A stretch of 64,000 bases of DNA from Cenococcum geophilum 1.58 (lineage: Eukaryota > Ascomycota > Dothideomycetes > Gloniales > Gloniaceae). The position numbers and the translations under genes were made by a program. Under the pieces are notes generated by a model. The model saw nothing but the letters and a program-made list of their open reading frames with translations, ran no database searches and had not been told where the DNA came from. The DNA is taken from positions 124,001 to 188,000 of the forward strand of contig KV748195.1 of the NCBI GenBank assembly GCA_001692895.1, written 5' to 3'. Shown piece after piece: positions 36,601 through 48,725 of this stretch. The first letter of the stretch is position 1. The number at the start of each line of letters is the position of its first letter.

Positions 36601-38900
36601 TTAACCTTAACTTTATAGCCTACTCGCTAAAGAACCCTAAGTAATTGGTAAACTAATGGGTAACCAAAACGATGGTATAGTTGGCGTAACTCTAACTTAG
36701 TTAAATGGCTTTAAGCAATACTCTTTTTTAGTTATTAAAGGAGCAGCTAAGGGTAACCCCATTTACGTATAATAGGCACCCGATTATCTCCCTATATAAG
36801 CATATTCTTAAGGTTATTAAGCTTAACGCCTAGTTTGTCCATATCTCTAATATAAAATAAAAACAGGGTATTTGTGGGAATAACGTAAAAAGTGATATAC
36901 CCTAAGGGGGTTTAAACCCTAATTGTGCTGAGAGAGATTGTAGTACCTTTGCTAAAACGAATTGTATATTGGCCTGCCATTAAATAGTTAATCTAAACAG
37001 AGCTATTAAGCTACTAAAGGGCTTAAACTTAAGGTTCTCCTACTATAGATACTCCTGTGGCTCTAGTATCCGGTATAATACTATAGAAGACGTTTGCTAA
37101 GTATCTGTTATTAAAGGAAAACGCGAAGCTCTTCTTTAGCTCGTTAAAGATATCTAACTTTGTAATAAAATAGAGCGTAGATTAGTTATTAAGAATAGCG
37201 ACAGTTTATATGCCATTTACCTCACTATACTTAGTAAAGTATTAGTTAGGTAAGTAGTCCTCAATTTCTATATCTATAAGAAGCTGTTTAGTCTTATTAA
37301 CCTCACCCTTAAGGTCTTCTACGCCTTCGTATTAAACTAGGAAGCTTTAAAAGTAGGCCGTAGTGACCTTATAATTTTTAACGTTTTTTATACTCTAACG
37401 GAACTTGTTATATACCTCTTTTCGCTTATTAAGGAAGTGTCTAGTTAACTAGTAATTTAGCTTCTTATAAATGTAGTACTTCTTTTAGCGATTACTTTGA
37501 AATAAACCTCTATAAGGACCTCTATAATTACCTTATAGTCGATATTAATTATACCCTTTACTATATTCCCTACTACGGCCGCTATATATTTAATTAGTTT
37601 AGTTATAATCATATTAGTTAGGAACGCTTAGTTAGGTAGGGCTTTTAGTATAGAGCTATTAAGATTCTTATATTCGCATTGTAGTACCTATAGTAGAGCG
37701 TAGCTTGGTATATACTCCTTTAAACGTATCTATAGGTTTATATAGCGCTAAGTTATACTTAGGAATGCTACGGCATGCTAAGATAATTTGGTCCCTTAGG
37801 CTGTTCTTATTTTAGTAAGTTTTGGTAAGTCTGTATTAGATTTTCTAGAGTTTATTAAAGAGTAGTTAAAGGCACTCTAGGTAAGTTGTTGTTAGGTTAG
37901 AAGCGATAACTCTCTAAAATATAGTCTCCCGCTATTTGGATATATAGAGTTGGCGGTTCTTATTAGTTTTAAAGTGGGCTCTAGTAAGCTAAAGCATTAT
38001 ATTAAAGCTATAGTTTTTACCTATAATATGGTTATAATAGAACGTCGCCGCCCGTCCCTTTAATATAATAGAGAAAGTATAATAAAACTAGTGGCGTTAA
38101 ATTTCGACCTTATTGCAGCAGTTATAAAAGACCTATAGTTTTACTCTAAGTATATCGTATAATTCTCCTCTAAACTTTTTCTCTTTGTTTAAATATACCT
38201 TTATTAGATTTGTAACTTCTTAAAATAGAGGCTTATCGGTTAGCTGGGATAGAGGAGTTAGAGATAGTAGAGGTAGAAGAAGAGCACCTTTAGGTAGTAG
38301 AGCACCTTTAGGTGGGAGAGTAGTATTCTAGGGGTTTCGTTTTAAATTAAAGTTGCCTTCTAAAGAATATAGGTTGGTTTTAGGTTTTTGTAGTTAATAT
38401 ATAATTTTAGCTTCTATCTATACTGGTTCTTCTATACTAGTAAGAACGGCGTAAATATTACTAGTAATTGGGTTACCGTCCTTAGTAATATATACCCCAT
38501 TTCTTTGGAGGGAGTCTTAAAAATCCTAAATAATATTAACATTGCTAAGTGCCTAGGTGTCGGCGGTCTATCCTATAAAATCCTCCCTAAAGTATTCCCA
38601 TAACTGTAAATTGGCGTAGTAGCTATCTTAGTAGAATAGAATATGGTGTAGGAGAAAGCTGTTAACTTATTTTATAGTATAGGTTATTATATTAAAGGTA
38701 AATGCGTCCTAATCTTTATCAATAAGTTTCGCGTATATAGCTACCCCTAGTGGTAAGAAGTCTCTCTAGTTGTTTAGAGTAGCCATAGTTATGTCTTTAA
38801 AGGAAGGGAATATTAGTAGTATAGGGATTATCGTTTAGTACGCGTTCGTGACGTATATTTGTAATTATAGGGCTTAGGACTAGTTCTGGCCTTAAATCGT
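33640..38900 (-). pseudogene. Copia gag-pol polyprotein relict
   Basis: The clearest part is the reverse transcriptase end at 35018-34690: LKPLYGIAEVGTYWWATYSK, then FDPYFLIITTGTLF, IIIL.DN and LALKEDKLVKVNL. These are the typical RT-to-RNase H landmarks of fungal Copia elements. Where the family has a DD pair in a QTDDT-like box, this copy has QTNNI (about 34845-34866), an Asp-to-Asn change by RIP. Gag, protease and integrase must lie between 35.1 and 38.9 kb on the same strand. That part is coding-like with many Gln-to-stop changes, but I did not resolve the domains. Inactive. Confidence 0.85.
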
Positions 38901-39146
38901 AAAGACTTGTAAAGCGTATTGTTCTGTATAATAGACGTAAAAATCTATAATCTGGGGAAGGCTTAGGACTAGTTCTGGCCTTTAGATCCTTAGATTTGTG
39001 GAAGAGTTTTATTTAAGGTTTAGGACTAGTTCTAACCTTAAAAAACAGCTTCCCTTAGCACGAGTAGTACTAGTATAGTGGCTTATCTCTTCTTGGTGAA
39101 TACCTAGCTGTTCTATAGCATAACTGTAAAGTTAACCACTAATTAG

Positions 39147-39347
39147 TGTTGGACTTATAAGGGGATATTATATAGCTACGGTTCGTAGATAGTATGATAG
39201 TTGTTGTTCTTATTTTTATAGATAGGGGTAAGGGTTAAGGAACTTAAGGTTCCTCGCTATGGTAGTGCCGCGGCGATACGTGACGGCAACTTGCCTTACG
39301 TGACGGCAATTTGCCTTATATAGCGGCAATTTACCCTATTCCTAATA
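39147..39347 (-). repeat. Copia 5' LTR (right)
   Basis: Same length as the left LTR. It ends CCTATTCCTAATA, the RIP-altered form of the CCAACA end. Sequence immediately inside (left of 39147) should hold the primer-binding site, read GTGGTTAACTTTACAG on the minus strand, but I could not match it to a specific tRNA. Confidence 0.95.
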
Positions 39348-39352
39348 TCTAG

Positions 39353-39590
39353 TTTAGAAGCCAACTATAAGAACTATATATCTATTACCTAACGCTATAC
39401 TTAACTAAGGAATAAATAAAGGAAAGTAATATGTTACTATTAAAGAAAGTTAGAGTTTAGAGGCGAGCCTAAGTAAGTAGTTTTCGATGCNTTGTGTCCG
39501 NAGGGCTATTCTAGCGTTNTGCGCTTCTTNATTGGCNANGNACNAGTNNAGGCACGTNTAGAGGAGGCTCGCGGTGTATTCGGTTAGATA
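39353..39590. other. spacer with 11 ambiguous bases
   Basis: Holds the continuation of repeat C and then the presumed 3' end of the LINE. Eleven N are scattered between 39491 and 39558. They mark unresolved assembly rather than a gap of set length. Confidence 0.7.
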
Positions 39591-39594
39591 ATTA

Positions 39595-42500
39595 GAGGAG
39601 GAATTCTTAAGAGTTTTCGCTTATTAATATTGGCTTCTATACTTTTTATATCTTATACGCTTAGGTATAAACGTCCGGTCTCCTTTGCAAATTTAATTAT
39701 AGCTTTAACTACGCTAATATCTAGCTTCTAGCGCTTAATTAGGCCGTTAATATTCCTACCTCTTTCTTATCTACGTAAGTAGCCTCCTAATGTATATAAT
39801 AGATCCCCAAATTAATCTTTATATTACTCTCTTAGTTTAATCCTCTGTTGCGCCTACCTCCTATAAGAGAAGAGGAAGTGCTGTATTAACTCTATAAGCC
39901 CGTAGTTGTATAACGCCGTCTCTAATGCATTAATTTTGTAGAGATATTCCTTTAGAAATAACTTGCCGGTTTATAGCTGCGTAAGGATAGTAGCTTCTAA
40001 GCTAATTAGCTGCTAGTATAATCCTACAGCCTTTCTAAGGTAGAGTACTATATTAATTTTCCTTATAAACTTACCCGTATTAGATCTTCCTAATAAAAGC
40101 AGTCCTGTTATTATTTCGGCTTTTTTTAACGCTTACGTTATAAGGTACTATAGAAGGCCATCTCTTTATAGTAGCTCTTTGCTCTCTAGTCTTGTTACTA
40201 CTTTAGTAAGCTTATTAGCCTTCTTGTTTTCTATAAATCCTAAATGGCCTAGAATCTAGTATAGCGTAATATTATTTAGCTAAAGCTTCTTTAAGATCTC
40301 TATAACTATTTCCTAGTAGGCTCTAGCCCTTTAGCTTTATACTAATAGTAACGCTAATTACAAGTTAGAGAATATTCTTATACTAGATATAGGTATTGGA
40401 AAACCTACTTAGTTGACAGCCGTGTATATGGGGTCCTATAGCTAGTTAGCTGCCTTACTAATTGCTAAAAGCTTTATAAGGTGGGCGTTAGCCTAATTAA
40501 AGCTCGCTACTATTTTTAAAAGCGTTGCTTTAAATAGTGTAGTATACATACTAACTCTTACCCTACTATTGCGCACTAATATATTAACGTATATGTTAAC
40601 CTACCCTAGCTTATAGTCTTTAATAATAGCTTAAGTATAATCTTTGTCCTTATATATTACCATATTAGGCTTAGCCACCTACGGCGGGTATATATACGGT
40701 TTAACCTCTAGCACCCTATTTACCTAGATATCCTTATATATCTTTACTATCCTTTAAAGCGGCGATTAGTATTATCTATAGAGCCTTTATCTTCGAATTA
40801 TTTAATAAGGATATAATTTACCTAGTTTATAAATTAATACCTAAAACGTAATAGCCTAGTTACGCAGCCTTTACTTAAGAGGGAGCAAGCTAGCTTCTAC
40901 TTTCGCTATTAGTAGGGCGATAGAGCGGAACCCCCTAATAATAGCTTATACCGTAATCCTCTACGCCTACTAAAGGAGCTATATTAACTCTTATATCGTA
41001 AGCAGGTACTATATTAGTGACGCGTAGTCTACTACTAGTAGGATTAAGCTCTTAGCTAGCTGCTTAACGCTCTTAGACTATAGTCCCTTTAATCTACGTA
41101 ACGCTAGCGCTACCTTAGTAGCTTTGCCTGCCTTATTCGCTAGGTGCGCCTTAAACCGTAGCTCCTTATTAAGGATTACCCTAAGGATTTTAACTTCCTA
41201 AGTTGGGGGGATCCCTTTTCCTTTAAATTGGAGTGGCGTAGTAGCATCCCTGCCTACTTCTTTATATCTAGTAAGGTAGATAAATAACGTTTTCTTCGCT
41301 TTAAATTGGGCTCTACTAGTCCTCTTCTATTTCTTAAGCATTGGTATAATCTCGCCCTGGATAATCTACGTGTTTTTCTTTACCGTAGGGCCTATAACTT
41401 ATACTAAGTAGTCGTTAACAAAGGCTATAGAGCTGCTATTTCTGGGTACGCTTTATATAAGATCCGCGTTAAAGGATAAAAAGAGTATTAGGGCTAGTGC
41501 TAATCCCTACGGGAGACCCGCCTATAAAAGCGCCTATACCTTTAATATATATCCGTTAACTAGGATATAGGCTTAACAGTTTATATAAAAGTCCTATACC
41601 TATTATATAATTGTCTAAGGTATCTAACGCTGCTATAATCTCCTAATTTCCGGCTCTATGGCCATATTATTATACGCACCCTTAATATTAAATAATACTA
41701 GAGATAGCGTCTTCTTTCCTCTTTATACTCTAAATACGTCCTTATAGAGATACAATAGCGTATATATTATTAACCTTTGCTTCTTAGCTCCGAAGTACGT
41801 CTTAGGTAATAGGCTGTGTTCCTCTACTAGGTATACTATCCTCTCCGCTAATAGCGATTTAAGTACTTTTCCTAGCGTTAGGAGGAGGGAGATCGGCCTA
41901 TAGTTATTTGCTACCGTATAGTCCCCCTACTTTAACTTTTATAGTAATATAATCTTTACTACCTTCTATTCCTAGGGTACCTTTCTTATCTTAAGTAATT
42001 TAGTAAAGAGAGTAGTGATCTTACTACTTAGTATAGGCTATAGCTCTCACTATACCCTAGCTAATAGGCCGTCCCTTCTAGGAGCTTTATCTAGGCTAGC
42101 CCTAAATATAGCTGCCTTGACCTCGTATTTAGCGATAGGCTCCTATAGCAATTAGTTATAGCTAGTTATAGCTTCCTCCTCTTATTCGCACGGCGGCGGG
42201 ACCGGAAAGAATGCCTAGAGTAGTTTTCTTGCAATATTGTAGTTTTCTATAATAACTTCTCCCTATTCTTTATCCTTCTTAATTAGCGGTATTCTAGCGA
42301 ACGTAGATATAGCCTACGGATTAAGGTATTTCGACGCTTTCTATATATTGTTACTATTACTAAGGAATTTGTCCTAATAGAGCTTTTTATATCGCCAAAT
42401 AGTCCTATAGAAGAGCTTTTTCGCTTTTACTACAACATTATATAGCTTAGGGTCATCCCTTCCTTACCTTCGCATTGCGCTATTCCTATTTCTCTAGTAT

Positions 42501-43590
42501 ATATATAACTTCCTTAGCGTTATAAGGTCTTCGTTCCACCATCTTTTTATATATAGTAATGGTCTAGCCCGTTAGCAGTATACTTTAAGGGCTTTATTAA
42601 CCTACCTATTAAGGTAGTTAACTATTTCGTCTATATCTTCTGTAGGGAATCCTATTTCTTTCTATTGCTCTATATCTTCTTATATCTTATTTTAGTTTAT
42701 ATTCTTAATAAGTAGCCTCTTTTAGCTCTCCTGCGTGCCTATATTAACCTAAAAGCTAGTATAAATAGCTTTATAGTCTGATCCGTACTTATACTCCTAG
42801 ATGGCGCACTTTACTAGTTTACTTACTAGGCCCGGGGTTGCAAGCATAAGGTCAATTGTTAATATTCACCCCACGTCGCTTTTAAATATAGGTATTCCCA
42901 CTAAAAGCAGGCTCTGGAGTGACCGGTCCGCTATAAAGTTAATAATTAGTACGCTTTCTTCCTGCGTTAATATGGTACTAATATAACTTCCTCCCTATAG
43001 CGGATTATGCCGATTAAAGTTACCTGCGATTACTACCTCGGTGTATAGGTCGCGTAATAGTTTACCTTAGATTAGCCTATTAATTATCTCTAGTCTACTA
43101 AAAAGCTCCTCTAAGTTCTCTTCCTTAGTTCTCCTTAAATATTTATCTAGAATATATACCGATATAATTATAAGTCTCCTTTAGCTAACGTACGCTACTA
43201 CCGCCGTAATGTCTGCTAAATCTACCTATAGCTATATAGCTGCCAGCTCTTTAGATGCCTAGATATATAACCTAACTAAGGGATACCGCTATTACCTACC
43301 TATTAGGACAAACCTTATCTACTAGGGATTTAAGCTAGCTAGTACTACTTCCCTATTTAAGAGAAAGTAATAAGGCTCCTAGCCTAGAATAAAGTAGAAG
43401 TTTGCCAGCGCTTCGTTATTATATAGCGTATACTGCGCCTCCTTATACTTCTTTATATTTGCCTAGAGAATCCGAAGTTCTTTATTTATAGCGCTGTTGT
43501 GTAAAAATCCTATCCATTTCTTTCCTGTATATTAGGTATTTACGGTATAAGGCTTAATAAGGACCCTAGTAGTTTACGCAGTGTAGATTT
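39595..43590 (-). pseudogene. LINE ORF2: endonuclease, reverse transcriptase, RNase H
   Basis: In order on the minus strand: an AP-type endonuclease part with GNFNRHNPL (expected GDFN; Asp to Asn) near 43000; the reverse transcriptase with NNYRPISLLLTLGKVLKSLL, LPKTYFGAKKQR, a GLPQGLALALILF-like block and AFVNDYL at 41408-41425, where FVDDY is expected; then a RNase H part with a GHLGFIENKKA motif (expected GHSG...N..AD) near 40220, and a C-terminal part with a Cys/His remnant. Stops at Gln/Trp codons occur throughout. It would nick DNA and copy the LINE RNA in place. The catalytic Asp of RT and of endonuclease are both lost to RIP. Confidence 0.92.
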
Positions 43591-43599
43591 ACCATCTTA

Positions 43600-44340
43600 T
43601 ACTAGAGATGGCCTTCCCGCCTACACATTTTGTATATATTAAGTCGCGTATAGTCTTTAGCTCTATATCTAAACCTTTTATATTTATAGCATGCTATAGG
43701 GGTGCGTCGCTCCTTAAATAGTGATATAATAATTATGCCTCCCCTAAATAATACGTTATTTAACGTAAGTAGCTTCTCTACATCCTCCTTTATTGCCACT
43801 TTAATAATTACCAACGCGTGCTAGCCGCGCGGCCTTAGTTATTCTAGCTATCTTATTATATATACCTCTACCCCATTCTCTACCCTAAAGCGTTTTATAG
43901 CTAACTTACTTACTTTTCTGCTGTTAATGTTTATTGCTAAAGGTACTTTAACCTAGTCCGCCTTAACTGTATATCACTTAGGTCCGATAAGCCTCGCCCT
44001 AAAGATATACGGTTTGAGCTATTAAGCAGTTATCTGCCTAAATATAGCTTCTTTGTCTTTTTCCACCAAGAATCTAATAATGCTCGCGCTGTCGCTTATT
44101 CGCTATACGCGGAAGTCCTTAAGTATAGCTCCTATAAGCCCCTTAATATCCTTTATACCTTACGCAATGGTTTGCTTTACTGCTTTAGTAGTAGCTACCC
44201 TCTCTATTGCCTCTAAACCCGCTTGGCTAATGTCTATTACTAGCTGCTAATTGGGTTCCTTAGGGTTCCTAGCGCTTATTATTTATGGCAAGGTTATCTC
44301 TAACCCTACTATACCTCTACTAGCCGCTACTAATGCCTAT
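43600..44340 (-). pseudogene. LINE ORF1 (gag-like, CCHC zinc knuckles)
   Basis: The minus strand reads VKVPLAININSRKVSKLAI and then VIIKVAIKEDVEKLLTLNNV. Next come two knuckle-like motifs around CYKYKRFRYRAKDYTR and IYKMCRREGHL, in which some Cys appear as Tyr by G-to-A. Knuckle-bearing ORF1 proteins bind element RNA. The last ~70 codons (43814-43602) are open; upstream is broken by stops. A related ORF1 relict lies at 27.2-28.85 kb. Confidence 0.85.
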
Positions 44341-44349
44341 AATTATGTT

Positions 44350-44960
44350 GGAGCTAAGGGAGTGTTTGGTTGCGCTTGTAAGGACTAAATAGCCTTTTAA
44401 AGTTTAACATTTTACTTTTTAAGGCTTTACTATTCCGATTTAATATTTATAAGGTTATTTCTAATACTCTTAATAATGCTATTCTGGTTTGTAATGATGT
44501 TGCTCTACTATACTATAGTTTCTTTAAGGCTTTTAATAAGTTGATAAAATTTGTTACAATTAATACCTCCTCCTTTATGTTTGGGTAAGGTAGAAACTCT
44601 TACTATAGGGAATAGAGGTAGTATATGCTGTATAGCTTATAGTCCGGTTTATAGTGCGGTTGTCTACTGTTTAAACTATGCTAATATTTAAGCTTATATC
44701 CTTAGCGACTGCTGGGCCTCTTATACCTTCGCGCTTGGTTTCTTTGTACGTCTTAATAGAGCTACTAGTAGGTCTAAAGGTGGTGTTGCTGATACGCGTT
44801 TAGGGGTCGAAGCAGCTATTAGGGCTTTAGGGCTTCGTTTAGTGGGCCGTAGGGGCCGTCTTATAGCGGGAACTAGCTAAATAAAAGACTAGGATTTAAT
44901 TAAAAGAATATCTGAGATAAATATCCTCCTCTTTTAAAAGTTTCCTCGCTACCTTCACGC
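44350..44960 (+). other. coding-like sequence of unknown origin, with a Harbinger-like GTGTTTGGTTGC motif
   Basis: GGGAGTGTTTGGTTGC at 44357 resembles the start of the motif cluster at 10727. From about 44690 to 44880 a plus-strand frame is open with ILSDCWASYTFALGFFVRLN and then SKGGVADTRLGVEAAIRALG. I do not recognise it. Confidence 0.3.
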
Positions 44961-44964
44961 TACC

Positions 44965-45025
44965 TTAATAAGGGTATGGCCGGTGCGGGTTGTCCGCCTT
45001 CCCTACTAGCGGTGGTGATGTGCCA
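44965..45025 (+). repeat. dispersed repeat C, copy 5
   Basis: GGGTATGGCCGGTGCGGGTT is followed by CCGCCTTCCCTACTAGCGG. Same orientation as the copy at 18.5 kb. It lies just upstream of the 45-47 kb relict. Confidence 0.7.
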
Positions 45026-45419
45026 CCTAAACTAAAGCTAAACTACCTACTACCTAGTCTAAGGACACTTTCGCGCTAATAAATTAAATCCGGGTTATAG
45101 CCTATCTAAGTACCTTACTTATATACCTTTAACATACCGCTGCTAATGCTTTAGACTATACGCCGACTAGAATATATAAATAAGAAAGTTTTATACTAAT
45201 ACTATACGCGCCCTGTGGACCGTCTAATAGTATTATAGCACTGGTAGAAAACGGCAGTTATATTATCTTAGTATGCTTAGACTATATAGGAGGCTGGATA
45301 AATCCGGCCCAATAGTACTAAACTAGTTTAGGCTATCTGTCCCGTTATAGTCTAAGACACTTTAGCCGACGTTTATAACGTACGTCACTATATTTACGCA
45401 GCTAATATTTTAGATATTT

Positions 45420-47060
45420 ACTTCTTATTCTTACGACGAGTTTAGGCAGCTTAAAAAATCTATCAATTATACACTAAGCTCCGGCGAATTAAATAGTCTA
45501 TATAAGAAGTCTCCCTACCTTCCCGTTCCTAATATTAATTTTAAAATAGCCATAACACAGTTTGCTAAAGTGTATAATTATAGTCGCAATATCCATACTA
45601 ACAATATGTTAACCTTAACTACCTACTCTTTATCTGCTATATCCATTAAAACCTATTAGGATCTATTTATTATAATATATTTAAGCCCTTAGGGAGTTTA
45701 TTATTAAAAGCTTAAGAAAACTAGCTCCTATTAGACCAGTAGAGCCGTTTATAGAGCTATTTATAGAGCTGTTATAGAGCCATTTATAAAGCCGTTATAA
45801 AGCTATTATAGAGCCGTTTATAAAGCCGTTATAGAGCTATTATAGAGCCGCTTATAAAGCCGTTATAGAGCTATTACAGAGCCGTTTATAAAGCCGTTCG
45901 TAGAGCCGTTATAGAGCCATTTATAGAGCCGTTGCAGAGCCGTTTATAGAGCTGTTTATAGAGCCGTTTGTAGAGCTATTCATAAAGCCGTTTATAGAGC
46001 CATTCGTAAAGATAATATAGAGCCGTTTGTAGAGATAATGTAAAGCCGTTTATATGGACGATTGTATAAGCGACTATATATAGGCGATATTAGAGCTATA
46101 GTAGAGTCGTTATAGAGCCGTAATAAAGGGGTTTCTTTAACGCCTTTTGGATGCACCTATGGCTGGCAGTTAGTTCTAGAAAATCCATCAATTAGAGAGC
46201 TAATTAAGGCGATTCTAATGTAGGTATTTGCAGGATAATAAACGTAGCGGTTGCTTATATTAATTTCGTCAAAGTTAATGGTTTACCTTATATAAATAAA
46301 GCGGCTTAGCTTCTAAAAGCTTACTAAAGTAGCTTAGACTAAGAAATAGATAGATCGATTAAATAGGTTAGCTTATGGATATTCGATAATCCGCGTAGCG
46401 GATATTTATCGGTTTCTTAGTTTAAGCATGCTAAGGCAAGTTATAAGGGATATTTCCCACACCTTTTTCTTATTAGCTGGCTCCGGAGACCCTCTTAGGT
46501 AGCTTACGTGATATTCTAGTATATAGATCTCTAAACCCCTTAGGAGCTTCGCTTCCTAAGGATTTGTCTTTAATCTATTCTATACCCCCCTTTTATAGCC
46601 CTCTAAGCTCCCTGCTTATAAAGTCCCCTTATAGTTATACTTTACCTACTATATAACCTTATTACTTTTAGCAAACCCCTCTACACAGAAAAGCTTCGCT
46701 TTTAACGATTTAGTTTTACGTTAGCTGCCTACTAGCTAATTATAAGATCTTAGCTGGTTATCTATAGTAACGATTTAATATATACTTTTATAATACGCGA
46801 CGTATATAATAGAAGCCGCACGTGCTCTTATATAATATTTTCTCCTTATAGAGATGCCCTTCCTAAAATACGTTATCACGTAGATATACTAGCTAGGAGT
46901 TTATAGATATTTTTTAAAATAAATCCAGATAAGATAGAGATGAACTTATATTGCTCTCTAGGTCTTTAGTAGCCGAGGTACTACCTCTAATCTACCTACT
47001 GCTTAATAAATCTTTTTAAGGAAATATAAGTTTAGATAGTAATAATTAGTTTATAATAGC
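45420..47060 (+). pseudogene. unidentified gene relict with an internal 12-bp coding minisatellite
   Basis: The plus strand reads, before the repeat, KSPYLPVPNINFK-like and NYSRNIHTNNMLTL residues, then the minisatellite. From 46140 a coherent ~300-codon stretch follows with NGLPYINKAA, DQEIDRSIKQVSLWIFDNPR, SGYLSVSQFKHAKASYKGYF and NRSRTCSYIIFSPYRDALPK. Breaks are RIP-type. I do not recognise the family. The repeat unit resembles that of the gene at 55.8 kb, so the two may be related. It converges on the HET relict, whose stop is at 47069. Confidence 0.45.
45744..46130 (+). repeat. 12-bp minisatellite, RIPped form
   Basis: About 27 imperfect copies of a 12-bp unit close to TTATAGAGCCGT, some of them 15 bp. 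The same unit in unmutated form (GTGCAGAGCTCC type) occurs at 55838-56095. The change of CA to TA and TG to TA in the unit here is what RIP would produce. Confidence 0.85.
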
Positions 47061-47068
47061 TTCCTTTC

Positions 47069-48640
47069 CTAACTCTCTCTCAATACGCAGCGTGCCTTAA
47101 TGTTTCCTACTTTAATCCTTTTACACTTATTCTCTAACGGTATTTCTTTCATAAGTAGAATATAATAAGTCTTCTTAGGATCTACCTCGATTTTATCTTT
47201 CATCCTAATAATAACACAATATTGGAAATAAGTATTACTTATTATATCCAACCACAAATCTCCCATAACCTTTAAGTGCGCATCTATAATAACGTGTCGA
47301 CCCTCCTTTAGTTCTAAGCTGCAGTTTTAAATTGCTCTAACTTAGACGAGCAATACGTCTTACCGCTTAGTGTTAAATCGCAGGTCTATATGGATCGGAA
47401 CTTTAAGGCGCCTAAGAGGTAAAAATTCGATGTTAGAATATGTTATCTAAGACCACGATAGGAACTGCTAATCTCCGTACACAATTCCTCTTATATTTTC
47501 GTCTGTGCGTCGCCATAAAAGGAGCCAATAGAGGTAGCGTGCGAAAATACTATATCTAGCTTTAGTCTGCAAGACATTTTCTATATAATTTACTAGGCCT
47601 AAAATCGCAACGTCCCTATCTGATTTCTTAGTAAGGTTAGATTGTGCATATTTCTTAAAAAGGAACTAAATAAAGTCAACAGATTAATCGAAGCCCGTAT
47701 AGTTAAGACGTCGTAAAAATTCTAGGTTAAGAAGGAAGTACTCCCTCTATAGTGGGCTATAATGCAATAAAGTTTAGTTAAAGGATAAAGTTACATACTA
47801 AGGACTATTAACTTAAGATTTACCTTTACAATCTTTTAAGATTTTCACACTAAACTCCCTGGCCACACTCCCAATATATATATTTCTTAGTAAAGTAGAT
47901 AGTTCGGCGGGACAATACTCTTTCTTATAGCACCTATACTCTTTGGTTTATAGGACCTGCGTCCATATTATTTTTGAAGTCATTTATGTCGTTATAGATA
48001 TATTTCTATCTTCTAGAATACTTCTGTTGCGCCTAGACGTAGTAAGGTATAGATTCTCGCTTAAGAAAACCTTCTTTCCAGCTCTTTGCCAAACTAGCGG
48101 TAAAGGTACAGTAAGCTCTACTAAAGACATCTATTATACGCCTAGCTTCCTATTTCCAGTCGCTATCTTCTTCTTTTTATATTGGTTGAATAATACAGAG
48201 AGTATCGATCTAAAGATATTGCTTTTTAAGTTCTTATATAACCCGAATAGCATCTTTAAATATCTTCGGTAAATCATTTATGCTAAACTGTTTTAATCAA
48301 TACTTATAATTTTCTCGGGTGGTATAAAACCGCTACTTCTCTTCGTCTATTAGATTACCCTAATAGTAAAAGAGCGCAGTATAGCCATCTACATTAGATA
48401 GCTCTCTTTGTTTTAGCTTTATCTCCTAGAGTTCTAATTCTGTAGAATCTAAACCACCGATAAATATAACCCTCGTAGGCCAAAATAGTGCTCTCCGGTT
48501 GCATCGATGGCTTTTATCGCATTCTTAGAACTATTGGCGTAGCAGTATAAAGTATAGAGAATTTTCGGTCGACGGTATTTCGGAGAGATTTATATAGGAT
48601 TATCGGCTAGTTCTAAAGAAATACACCGCAAAATTATTAT
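47069..48640 (-). pseudogene. HET-domain (heterokaryon incompatibility) protein relict
   Basis: The minus strand reads, in order: CDKSHRCNRRALFWPTRVIF, a GYTALFYY.GNLIDEEK block (family: Y.ALSYCWG), FSINDLPKIFKDAI, QYLWIDTLCIIQ, DVFSRAYCTFTASLAKSW, NQRV.VL.ERVLSRRTIYF and IYWECGQGV. These are the core blocks of the HET domain (PF06985). The C-terminal part has SVDFI, KKSDRDVAILGLVNYIE, a FLSWS motif, VIIDAHLKVMGDLW and DPKKTYYILLMKE, then CVLRES and TAG at 47069. The HET core and the C-terminus are in different frames, so at least one indel exists. HET proteins trigger cell death after non-self fusion. The start is not fixed. The 67-bp satellite begins about 90 bp upstream. Confidence 0.88.
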
Positions 48641-48725
48641 TTGGTACGTAAATCCGGCGCCCCTAGGTATATATCCTAATTACTAAAACTTAAAAAGGAC
48701 AATTAGGGGAAATATTAAATATACA

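Larger units (their letters stand above)
33371..39347 (-). mobile_element. Ty1/copia retrotransposon, complete but RIP-inactivated
   Basis: Two 201-bp direct LTRs (33371-33571 and 39147-39347) bound a 5977-bp element flanked by TCTAG on both sides (33366-33370 and 39348-39352). The LTRs begin TGTTGG and end CCAACA (or TAATA after mutation). Coding is on the minus strand. Purine-rich AAAAAGAAGAG beside the left LTR fits the polypurine tract, so the right LTR is the 5' LTR. The LTRs differ by transitions. The element is inserted in repeat C, of which an unoccupied copy exists at 23.6 kb. Confidence 0.95.
39590..44345 (-). mobile_element. Tad1-like LINE (non-LTR retrotransposon) relict
   Basis: A minus-strand element with ORF1 (zinc knuckles) at 44.3-43.6 kb followed by ORF2 (endonuclease, reverse transcriptase, RNase H) to 39.6 kb. 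Order and content match the fungal Tad1 group. No poly(A) tail or target duplication could be seen at the 3' end, which lies in the stretch with ambiguous bases. Confidence 0.9.

Noticed and set aside
42801..42986. Small plus-strand gene
   Set aside because: It is antisense to the LINE endonuclease region.
47943..48272. 109-codon plus-strand open frame
   Set aside because: It lies antisense to the HET domain relict. It is a shadow frame kept open by the composition.
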